Assembly: GCA_018056045.1 (NCBI GenBank)
Contig: JAGPGI010000239.1
Coordinates: forward strand, 1 to 5,012
Source of the DNA: Paracoccus sp. (in: a-proteobacteria)
GTDB lineage: Bacteria; Pseudomonadota; Alphaproteobacteria; Rhodobacterales; Rhodobacteraceae
DNA length: 5,012 nucleotides
Direction of reading: 5' to 3'
The position numbers and the translations under genes were made by a program. Of the stretch, positions 1 to 5,012 are shown piece after piece. Within the stretch, counting starts at the first letter, position 1. Every line of letters begins with the position of its first letter. A model generated the notes under the pieces. That model saw only the letters and a list, made by a program, of their open reading frames with translations. It was not told where the DNA came from and searched no databases.

Positions 1-66
1 TCCCAAGGTCTGTGTGCTGGCCGCAAACTGGCACCGCAGGGGCAGGGCTTCAACCCATGGCCGCGG

Positions 67-107
67 GATCGTGTTTATCACGACTGAACAGATCGTGTTG
101 GACAATC
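67..107 (+). promoter_or_regulatory. Two spaced dyads / 9-base direct repeat, candidate operator of the peroxiredoxin gene
   Basis: Seen: the 9-mer GATCGTGTT occurs at 67-75 and again at 91-99, 24 bases apart. Each copy begins a dyad. The first is TCGTG-N5-CACGA (69-83, perfect 5-base arms centred on 76). The second is imperfect (91-107, GATcGT-N5-ACaATC, centred on 99). The centres are 23 bases apart, about two helical turns, and the second dyad overlaps the proposed -35 element. Known: LysR-type regulators, including the peroxide sensor OxyR, bind as tetramers to two such half-regions, and OxyR commonly controls peroxidase genes. Inferred: this may be an activator site for the peroxiredoxin. 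The bases do not clearly match the classical OxyR ATAG-type pattern, so the regulator is unnamed. Confidence 0.35.
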
Positions 108-126
108 GCGCCGCCATGATTATCTT
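99..126 (+). promoter_or_regulatory. Candidate sigma-70-type promoter for the peroxiredoxin gene
   Basis: TGGACA (99-104, five of six bases match TTGACA) is followed after 16 bases by TATCTT (121-126, four of six match TATAAT). The stretch from about 68 to 130 is visibly richer in A/T than its surroundings. A start near 133 would leave a leader of about 25 bases before the ATG. Matches of this quality arise by chance, so the call rests mainly on position and on the overlap with the dyads. Confidence 0.35.
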
Positions 127-158
127 GGCGCCGCAAATAACCGAAAGGACCGCGCGCC

Positions 159-821
159 ATGTCCCTGCGCATCAACGATATCGCCCCCGATTTTACCGCC
201 AACTCGACCGAGGGCGAGATCCGCTTTCACGACTGGCTGGGCGGCAGCTATGCCATCCTGTTTTCGCATCCGCGCGACTTCACCCCGGTCTGCACCACCG
301 AATTCGGCACCGTCGCCCAGCTGATTCCGGAATTCGAAAAGCGCGGCACCAAGGTCCTGGGCGTCTCGGTCGATTCGGTCGAGGATCACGGCAAATGGAA
401 ACGCGACATCGAGACCGTCGCCGGCGTCCCCGCGAATTTCGCCATCATCGACGACACGCAACTGGCCGTGGCCAAGGCCTATGACATGCTGCCCGCCGAA
501 TATTACCTGCCGACCGAGGGCCGCACCCCCGCCCATTCGGCGACCGTGCGCACGGTCTTCATCATCGGGCCGGACAAGAAAGTGCGGCTGACCATGACCT
601 ATCCGATGTCGGTGGGCCGCAATTTCGCCGAGATCCTGCGGGCGCTGGACGCGGTGCAGGCGACCGACGGCGTGCCGCTGGCCACGCCCGCGAACTGGGT
701 GCCCGGTCAGGACGTGATCGTGGCGCTGGCGCTGGACGACGCGGCGGCCGAGGCGAAATACGGGCAATTGAACAAGAAACTGCCCTATCTGCGCTTTGCC
801 CGCGACCCCAAGCGCGCCTGA
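159..821 (+). CDS. 1-Cys peroxiredoxin, Prx6-type
   Basis: A thiol peroxidase that reduces hydrogen peroxide and organic hydroperoxides, expected in the cytoplasm since no signal peptide is visible. The 220 residues match the usual Prx6 length. The active-site motif PRDFTPVCTTE (38-48) carries the peroxidatic Cys45 with Thr42, and Arg131 in SATVRTVFIIG is the third catalytic residue. YPMSVGRNFAEILR (148-161) is a Prx6 subgroup signature, and the C-terminal extension characteristic of this class is present (about 170-220). Cys45 is the only cysteine in the protein, so there is no resolving cysteine. By family knowledge an external thiol such as glutathione would recycle it; no such partner is encoded nearby. 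The start is well fixed: AAGGA at 145-149 lies 9 bases upstream and an in-frame TAA sits at 138-140. The gene appears monocistronic, with its own promoter region and a terminator hairpin 6 bases after the stop. It converges on the acyltransferase gene. Confidence 0.96.
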   Translation: MSLRINDIAPDFTANSTEGEIRFHDWLGGSYAILFSHPRDFTPVCTTEFGTVAQLIPEFEKRGTKVLGVSVDSVEDHGKWKRDIETVAGVPANFAIIDDTQLAVAKAYDMLPAEYYLPTEGRTPAHSATVRTVFIIGPDKKVRLTMTYPMSVGRNFAEILRALDAVQATDGVPLATPANWVPGQDVIVALALDDAAAEAKYGQLNKKLPYLRFARDPKRA

Positions 822-827
822 TCCGGC

Positions 828-853
828 CCGCCGCGCCTTTCGGGGCGCGGCGG
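828..853. terminator. GC hairpin between convergent genes, probable bidirectional terminator
   Basis: A perfect 10-base stem (828-837 paired with 844-853, CCGCCGCGCC against GGCGCGGCGG) encloses the 6-base loop TTTCGG. It fills most of the 38-base gap between the peroxiredoxin stop (819-821) and the acyltransferase stop (860-862), so it can serve both transcripts. Neither strand has a proper T-run after the stem, so termination may be partial or Rho-assisted, or the hairpin may mainly protect the 3' ends. Confidence 0.6.
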
Positions 854-859
854 CGCCCT

Positions 860-1843
860 TCAAGCCGGGACGCGGCCGCGCGCCCGCCTGCGCGCGCGCA
901 GCCAGCGCGTCATCGGCTGTTCGATCACCGAATAAAGCAGGCACCCCAAGGCGATGCTGATGGCGCCCATGGCCAGAACCTTGGGGTCATATCCGGCATC
1001 AGGCATGAGCACCTGCACGACCCTGTAGGCCGCCGGCAGCGCAAAGACCTGCCCCAGATAGATCGAATAAGAGGCCGCGCCGAAATAATCGCCGATCCGC
1101 GACCTGACCTGCGGCAGGAACACCGCCCCCAGCACGATCATCACCGAGGGGATCCCCAGATAAAGGCAGCGCGGCGCCACCGGCGTTCCAAGGATCGGCA
1201 GCAGGAACAGGATCACCCCCAGCGCAAGGACCAGCCCGGCATGGGGCAGATGACCGCGCGAAATCCGCAGCCGCGCGATCAGCATGCCGGCGACGAATTC
1301 CAGCACCATGTCCTCGACCCAGCCCATGGCCGCCATGAGCGCCAGCACCGGGCCCAGCACCCATGCCACCCGGCGCAAGGGCAGGATCAGGCTGGCCAGC
1401 GCGAAAAGCAGATAGAACAGCGCCTCGTATTCCAGCGTCCAGCCCACGAACAGGATCGGCCATTCCCTGAGCAACAGCCAGTTCACCATGCCAAAGGACA
1501 GCAGCACCCGCTCAGCAGTCAACGGCGGCTGGCCCGTGAATGAATTTGGCAGCGCCAGCAGCAGCGCCATGAAAGCCGCCGTCAGCAGCCAGTAAAGCGG
1601 CAGGATGCGCAGGGCACGGTCGCGCAGAAAGGCTCCGAAGGGCCGCTGCGCCCGCGATTGCGAATACATGATCACGAAACCCGAGATCACGAAGAACAGA
1701 TCGACCCCGCTTTTCCCCCACAGGTGAAAGATACGCTGGATCAGCGGCGGCGCGGCGGGATCGAAGGGAAACCACGACACGGCATGAAACAGCACCACCA
1801 TGGCAGCGGCGATGCCGCGCAAAAGCTGGAGGTTCTGGAACAT
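860..1843 (-). CDS. Acyltransferase-3 family membrane protein (OafA/ExoZ-like)
   Basis: An integral inner-membrane enzyme expected to transfer an acyl group, usually acetyl, to a sugar of an exopolysaccharide, O-antigen or similar glycan; the substrate cannot be read from the sequence. The 327 residues fit the membrane-only form with no fused SGNH domain. Family marks in order: NLQLLRGIAAAMVVLFH (4-20) with the catalytic-type His20; GVDLFFVISGFVI (46-58); the arginine-rich FLRDRALRILPLYW (72-85); WTLEYEALFY (135-144); SYSIYL (258-263); and VIEQPMTRWLR (306-316). About ten hydrophobic segments are visible, and a very basic tail (317-325) should be cytoplasmic. Where many relatives have His after the SYSxYL motif, this protein has Gln265. 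The start is constrained by in-frame TAA and TAG codons (1861-1856); the ribosome site is weak, an AGG 11 bases upstream. It lies 97 bases downstream of the glycosyltransferase on the same strand, with no clear terminator between, so co-transcription is plausible. Confidence 0.9.
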   Translation of the reverse strand: MFQNLQLLRGIAAAMVVLFHAVSWFPFDPAAPPLIQRIFHLWGKSGVDLFFVISGFVIMYSQSRAQRPFGAFLRDRALRILPLYWLLTAAFMALLLALPNSFTGQPPLTAERVLLSFGMVNWLLLREWPILFVGWTLEYEALFYLLFALASLILPLRRVAWVLGPVLALMAAMGWVEDMVLEFVAGMLIARLRISRGHLPHAGLVLALGVILFLLPILGTPVAPRCLYLGIPSVMIVLGAVFLPQVRSRIGDYFGAASYSIYLGQVFALPAAYRVVQVLMPDAGYDPKVLAMGAISIALGCLLYSVIEQPMTRWLRARRRARGRVPA

Positions 1844-1941
1844 CTGAACGCAGACCTATTACGCAAATATGCGCCCCCATACCCCGCGCGCGCCGGTCGC
1901 GGCAAGCGTTTCGCGCCGCCGCAGGCGGGACCTTGCCGGGC

Positions 1942-2739
1942 CTAGATAAACCCTGCTGCTTTGGCCCGCGCAACGTGATGGCCCAGAAAACTGTCCTCGG
2001 GGATCTGGCCGTTGTTTTCGGCTTTCAGGATCTTGTTGATATTGCTGGCGGTCAGATGAACCGCCTTGGTGTTCGGGCCGAAGCTCGCATCCGTCAGGTC
2101 GCCGGGCGTGACAAAGCGCCGGCAATCGGCGGTCAGGATCGGATACAGCACCTCCATCGGCAGGGCATATTTCAGCTCATCATGCCGACGCAGATAGGCG
2201 GTCAGCGCGCGCGGGCCGGTGCTGCCCCATGGCCAGCGGTCGATCGGCACGCCGCGCCCCAGCGTCTTGACCCAGTATTTCAGCCGCCGCAGGCCCTGAA
2301 TATGCGGCGCTACGCCCCGGGTTTCGGCGTTCAGCAGCGACAGATCGGCCAGCGTCGGCGAATCCTTGGGCAACCGCAACACGGCGCAATTCACCTGATC
2401 GGGCTTTTCATAGCCATAAATCCGATCACCCGGAAAATCGAAGGGCTGCAGCGCAATCATGTCCAGATCGACCCAGGTGTGATCGGTGTTCCGCATCAGG
2501 GCGAAGCGAAAGAAATTCGAATGCAGCGAGGGCGAGCCTTCGCGCGCATAGATCGCGATCTTGCGGGTCGGAAACACCTCATTGGCGTCGCGCGCCTGAA
2601 CCCCCGGCGGCAGGTTCACGATGGGCGCGTAGCTATAGACGGTCAGCGGGTTCCCCATGCGCAGAAAGCTTTCGGCCGAGGCCAGCTCGATCGGCCCCAG
2701 CCGTTCGCCGACCCAAAGCGTCGCCAGTGAATTGCGCAT
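1942..2739 (-). CDS. DXD-motif glycosyltransferase (capsule / alpha-1,4-glycosyltransferase-like)
   Basis: A probable soluble GT-A-fold glycosyltransferase using a nucleotide sugar and a divalent metal; donor and acceptor are unknown. Across its 265 residues it shows an N-terminal strand LATLWVGERLGPIELASAESFLRMG (5-29), where related proteins read LWIG...LE...SF, then TVYSY (33-37). GSPSLHSNFFRFALM (68-82) precedes the DXD motif in WVDLDM (89-94; Asp91 and Asp93), the expected metal and sugar-nucleotide site. WGSTGPRALT (171-180) and AVHLTASN (226-233, His228) are further conserved-looking blocks. This pattern recalls the sugar-binding DXD (Gly_transf_sug) and Gb3-synthase-like group annotated in capsule loci. 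No signal peptide or membrane helix is evident. The start is supported by a strong GGAGG ribosome site. A short 5-base stem lies just beyond the stop (1916-1928) but has no T-run. Because the membrane acyltransferase follows, a role in building a surface glycan is inferred. Family assignment is from recognition only; the exact CAZy family is uncertain. Confidence 0.8.
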   Translation of the reverse strand: MRNSLATLWVGERLGPIELASAESFLRMGNPLTVYSYAPIVNLPPGVQARDANEVFPTRKIAIYAREGSPSLHSNFFRFALMRNTDHTWVDLDMIALQPFDFPGDRIYGYEKPDQVNCAVLRLPKDSPTLADLSLLNAETRGVAPHIQGLRRLKYWVKTLGRGVPIDRWPWGSTGPRALTAYLRRHDELKYALPMEVLYPILTADCRRFVTPGDLTDASFGPNTKAVHLTASNINKILKAENNGQIPEDSFLGHHVARAKAAGFI

Positions 2740-2744
2740 CCTCG

Positions 2745-2749
2745 CCTCC
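2745..2749 (-). promoter_or_regulatory. Strong ribosome binding site of the glycosyltransferase gene
   Basis: On the minus strand GGAGG lies 5 bases before the ATG at 2739-2737, fixing the start. It is separated by only three bases from the T-run of the upstream pnp terminator, so a transcript starting downstream of the terminator would have essentially no room for a leader. Confidence 0.75.
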
Positions 2750-2752
2750 GAT

Positions 2753-2788
2753 AAAAAAGGACCGGCCCGAACATCGCCGGGCCGGTCC
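2753..2788 (-). terminator. Rho-independent terminator of pnp
   Basis: Reading the minus strand, a perfect 11-base stem GGACCGGCCCG / CGGGCCGGTCC (2788-2778 with 2769-2759) closes an 8-base loop and is followed directly by six T's (2758-2753). This is a textbook intrinsic terminator. It begins 23 bases after the pnp stop codon and ends just before the glycosyltransferase ribosome site, so it separates a housekeeping gene from the surface-glycan genes. Confidence 0.92.
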
Positions 2789-2805
2789 GAAAACTCAAGA
2801 AGTCG

Positions 2806-2821
2806 GGCCGATTATTCGGCC
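2806..2821 (-). other. Small hairpin enclosing the pnp stop codon
   Basis: GGCCGA (2806-2811) is the exact reverse complement of TCGGCC (2816-2821), with TTAT between. In the pnp mRNA this is a 6-base stem whose 4-base loop holds the UAA stop codon. It lies just upstream of the intrinsic terminator, giving tandem hairpins at the 3' end. It has no T-run and may be incidental. Confidence 0.4.
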
Positions 2822-4962
2822 TGCGCTTCCTCTTTCTTCTCGGGGGCGATTTCCTCGCCGGTCTCCTGATCGACCATCTTCATGCCCAGACGGACCTTGC
2901 CGCGGTCGTCAAAGCCCAGAAGCTTGACCTTGACCTCCTGGCCTTCCTTCAGCAGCTCGTTGGGGTGGTTCAGGCGCTTGTTGGCGATCTGGGACACATG
3001 GACCAGACCGTCGCGCTTGCCGAAGAAGTTCACGAAGGCGCCGAAATCGACCAGCTTCACGACCTTGCCGGTATAGACCTTGCCCTCTTCGGGTTCGGCC
3101 ACGATCGAATAGATCATGTCATAGGCTTTCTTGATCGAATCGGCATTGGCCGAGGCGATCTTGATGGTGCCGTCGTCGCTGATATCGACCTTGGCGCCGG
3201 AAACCTCGACGATCTCGCGGATGACCTTGCCGCCCGAGCCGATCACTTCGCGGATCTTGTCGGTCGGGATGTTCATCGTCTCGATGCGCGGGGCATGGGC
3301 GCTGAACTCGCGGCGGCCTTCGGTCAGGGCATGGGCCATCTCGGTCAGGATGTGCATGCGACCGTCTTTCGCCTGCGCCAGCGCCTGTTCCATGATCGCG
3401 GGCGTGATGCCGGCAACCTTGATGTCCATTTGCAGCGAGGTGATGCCGTTCGAGGTGCCCGCGACCTTGAAGTCCATGTCGCCGAGGTGGTCTTCGTCAC
3501 CCAGAATGTCGGTCAGAACCGCATAGCGGCCGTCCTCTTCCAGGATCAGGCCCATGGCGACGCCGGCAACCGGCGCCTTCAGCGGCACGCCCGCATCCAT
3601 CATCGACAGCGAACCGCCGCAGACCGAGGCCATCGAGGACGAGCCGTTCGATTCGGTGATCTCGGACACAACGCGGATAGTATAGGGGAAGTCGGTCGCC
3701 GCCGGCAGCACCGCCTGCAGCGCGCGCCATGCCAGCTTGCCGTGACCGATTTCGCGGCGGCCGGGCGAACCCACGCGGCCAACCTCGCCGACCGAATAGG
3801 GCGGGAAGTTGTAATGCAGCAGGAAGTTCGAACGGAAATTGCCGTGCAGCGCGTCGATGATCTGTTCGTCATCGCCGGTGCCCAGCGTGGTCACGACCAG
3901 CGCCTGCGTTTCACCACGGGTGAACAGCGCCGAGCCATGGGTGCGCGGCAGGATGCCGACTTCGCTGTCGATGGCGCGCACGGTCTTGGTGTCGCGGCCG
4001 TCGATGCGGGCGCCACCATTGATGATGTCACCGCGCAGAATGCCCGATTCCAGCTTTTTCAGCGCCGAACCCAGATTGGCGTCGGCCAGTTCTTCCTCGG
4101 TCAGGCCTTCCTTGATCGCGGCTTTCGCGGCGGCGACGGCGTCCTGACGCTCGGCCTTGTCCTTGATCGCATAGGCGGCACGCATCTGCGCCTCGCCCAG
4201 CGATTTCACGCGGGCGTAAAGCGCGGAATAGTCCGGCGACTGGAAGTTGAAGGGCTCTTTCGCGGCGGCTTCGGCCAGATCGATGATCAGGTCGATGACC
4301 GGCTGCATGGCGTCATGGCCGAACTTGACCGCGCCCAGCATTTCCTCCTCGGACAGCTCATAGGCTTCCGATTCGACCATCATCACCGCGTCCTTGGTGC
4401 CGGCGACGACCAGATCCAGACGCTGTTCGGGGTTCTGGCGCAGCTGGTCCATGTCCTGAACCTCGGGGTTCAGCACATATTCACCATTGGCGAAACCGAC
4501 GCGCGCGGCGCCGATCGGACCCATGAAGGGCACGCCCGAAATGGTCAGCGCGGCCGAGGCGGCGATCATGGCGACGATATCGGGATCGTTGACCAGATCG
4601 TGCGACAGCACGGTGCACATGACCAGAACTTCGTTCTTGAAGCCGGGGGCGAACAGCGGGCGGCAGGGACGGTCGATCAGACGCGCGGTCAGCGTCTCTT
4701 TCTCGGTCGGGCGCGCCTCGCGCTTGAAGAAGCCGCCCGGAACCTTGCCGGCGGCATAGTATTTTTCCTGATAGTGAACCGTCAGCGGGAAAAAGTCCTG
4801 ACCCGGCTTGGGTTCTTTCGCGAAGGTCACGTTGGCCATGACGCTGGTTTCGCCCAGCGTGGCGATGACCGAGCCGTCGGCCTGACGCGCAACCTTGCCC
4901 GTTTCCAGCGTCAGCGTTTCCTGACCCCACTGGATGGATTTCTTCACTTCGTCAAAATGCAT
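2812..4962 (-). CDS. pnp: Polyribonucleotide nucleotidyltransferase (polynucleotide phosphorylase, PNPase)
   Basis: A cytoplasmic 3'-to-5' exoribonuclease that uses phosphate to release nucleoside diphosphates from RNA and can also add 3' tails. It acts as a trimer and takes part in RNA turnover. The 716 residues are full length (E. coli 711). Domains in order: first RNase PH core (about 10-145), with the RNA-gripping loop FFKREARP (78-85); all-helical linker (about 235-315); second, catalytic RNase PH core (about 320-555); KH domain (about 556-615), with its GXXG loop GSGG at 575-578; S1 domain (about 626-696); and a charged tail rich in Glu and Lys. Catalytic features are intact: Arg402 and Arg403 in GRREIGHG, the phosphate-binding SNGSSSM (439-444 region), and [12 protein letters not shown] with Asp491, Asp497 and Lys499, equivalent to E. 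coli Asp486, Asp492 and Lys494. The start has a GAGGA ribosome site 6 bases upstream (4973-4969). In many bacteria rpsO lies just upstream; it is not visible in the 50 bases left here. Confidence 0.99.
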   Translation of the reverse strand: MHFDEVKKSIQWGQETLTLETGKVARQADGSVIATLGETSVMANVTFAKEPKPGQDFFPLTVHYQEKYYAAGKVPGGFFKREARPTEKETLTARLIDRPCRPLFAPGFKNEVLVMCTVLSHDLVNDPDIVAMIAASAALTISGVPFMGPIGAARVGFANGEYVLNPEVQDMDQLRQNPEQRLDLVVAGTKDAVMMVESEAYELSEEEMLGAVKFGHDAMQPVIDLIIDLAEAAAKEPFNFQSPDYSALYARVKSLGEAQMRAAYAIKDKAERQDAVAAAKAAIKEGLTEEELADANLGSALKKLESGILRGDIINGGARIDGRDTKTVRAIDSEVGILPRTHGSALFTRGETQALVVTTLGTGDDEQIIDALHGNFRSNFLLHYNFPPYSVGEVGRVGSPGRREIGHGKLAWRALQAVLPAATDFPYTIRVVSEITESNGSSSMASVCGGSLSMMDAGVPLKAPVAGVAMGLILEEDGRYAVLTDILGDEDHLGDMDFKVAGTSNGITSLQMDIKVAGITPAIMEQALAQAKDGRMHILTEMAHALTEGRREFSAHAPRIETMNIPTDKIREVIGSGGKVIREIVEVSGAKVDISDDGTIKIASANADSIKKAYDMIYSIVAEPEEGKVYTGKVVKLVDFGAFVNFFGKRDGLVHVSQIANKRLNHPNELLKEGQEVKVKLLGFDDRGKVRLGMKMVDQETGEEIAPEKKEEAQAE

Positions 4963-5012
4963 CTGATGTCCTCTGGGTGCGCGCCAGCCCTCTGGCCGCC
5001 CCTGTCATATCG
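4963..5012 (-). other. pnp leader, partial
   Basis: Fifty bases upstream of the pnp ATG. They contain the AGAGGA ribosome site (4974-4969) and a small stem-loop (GCCAG 4983-4987 paired with CTGGC 4992-4996, 4-base loop) just before it. I cannot read an rpsO C-terminus in them. In enteric bacteria the pnp leader folds into an RNase III-cleaved hairpin used for autoregulation; the short stem here is much smaller, and most of any leader lies outside the window. Confidence 0.35.

Noticed and set aside
1..87. An open plus-strand frame entering from the left edge and ending at TGA 85-87, possibly the tail of an upstream gene
   Set aside because: Only 28 codons, third positions much less G/C-biased than in the four real genes, no recognisable C-terminus, and it overlaps the first dyad. 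It remains possible but cannot be supported.
120..944. A 274-codon minus-strand open frame across the peroxiredoxin gene
   Set aside because: It is antisense to a clear Prx6 protein, crosses the terminator hairpin and runs into the acyltransferase gene in another frame; its product is rich in Gly, Arg and Ala with no domain.
1916..1928. Short CCGCC-GCA-GGCGG hairpin downstream of the glycosyltransferase, as a terminator
   Set aside because: Only a 5-base stem with a 3-base loop and no T-run; such stems are common by chance in GC-rich DNA.
1844..1941. A separate promoter for the acyltransferase in the 97-base gap
   Set aside because: A/T-rich bits such as ATATTT and TAATAG exist near 1857-1870, but none pairs with a good -35 element at proper spacing.
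1512..1973. Minus-strand open frame bridging the glycosyltransferase-acyltransferase gap, as a possible small gene
   Set aside because: It overlaps both genes out of frame, and its product is low-complexity Ala/Arg-rich with no motif; it is an alternate-frame shadow.
1933..2730. A 265-codon plus-strand open frame lying antisense over almost the whole glycosyltransferase gene
   Set aside because: It mirrors the real gene in length, its product has the Gln/Arg/Pro-rich look of a high-GC antisense frame, and it has no recognisable motif. The opposite strand has a strong ribosome site and a recognisable DXD enzyme.

Overview
The window looks like chromosomal DNA of a high-GC alphaproteobacterium, most likely Rhodobacterales and possibly Paracoccus-like. 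That placement is an inference from the strong G/C third-position bias and the style of the proteins; no taxonomic marker was searched. It holds four complete genes, packed tightly, with no gene-free stretch over 160 bases. I see no RNA gene, insertion sequence, CRISPR array, attachment site or origin.

Layout from left to right. Positions 1-158 are non-coding as far as I can tell and carry a plausible promoter with two spaced dyads. A plus-strand gene (159-821) encodes a 1-Cys peroxiredoxin of the Prx6 type. It converges on a minus-strand block, and the 38-base gap between them holds a strong GC hairpin that can serve both directions. Read in its own direction, from right to left, the minus-strand block is pnp (2812-4962, polynucleotide phosphorylase), a textbook intrinsic terminator (2753-2788), a small DXD-type glycosyltransferase (1942-2739), a 97-base gap, and an integral-membrane acyltransferase of the acyltransferase-3 family (860-1843).

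How the genes relate. pnp and the peroxiredoxin are housekeeping and stress functions and need not work together. The glycosyltransferase and the acyltransferase are plausible partners in building and acylating a surface glycan (exopolysaccharide, capsule or LPS), but that pairing rests only on neighbourhood and family. The point most worth following is regulatory. The pnp terminator ends three bases before the glycosyltransferase ribosome binding site, so the pair depends on read-through from pnp, or on a promoter inside the terminator or the pnp tail. The second is the pair of dyads before the peroxiredoxin, whose centres lie about two helical turns apart, as expected for a LysR-type regulator such as OxyR. 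I found no convincing undescribed system here.
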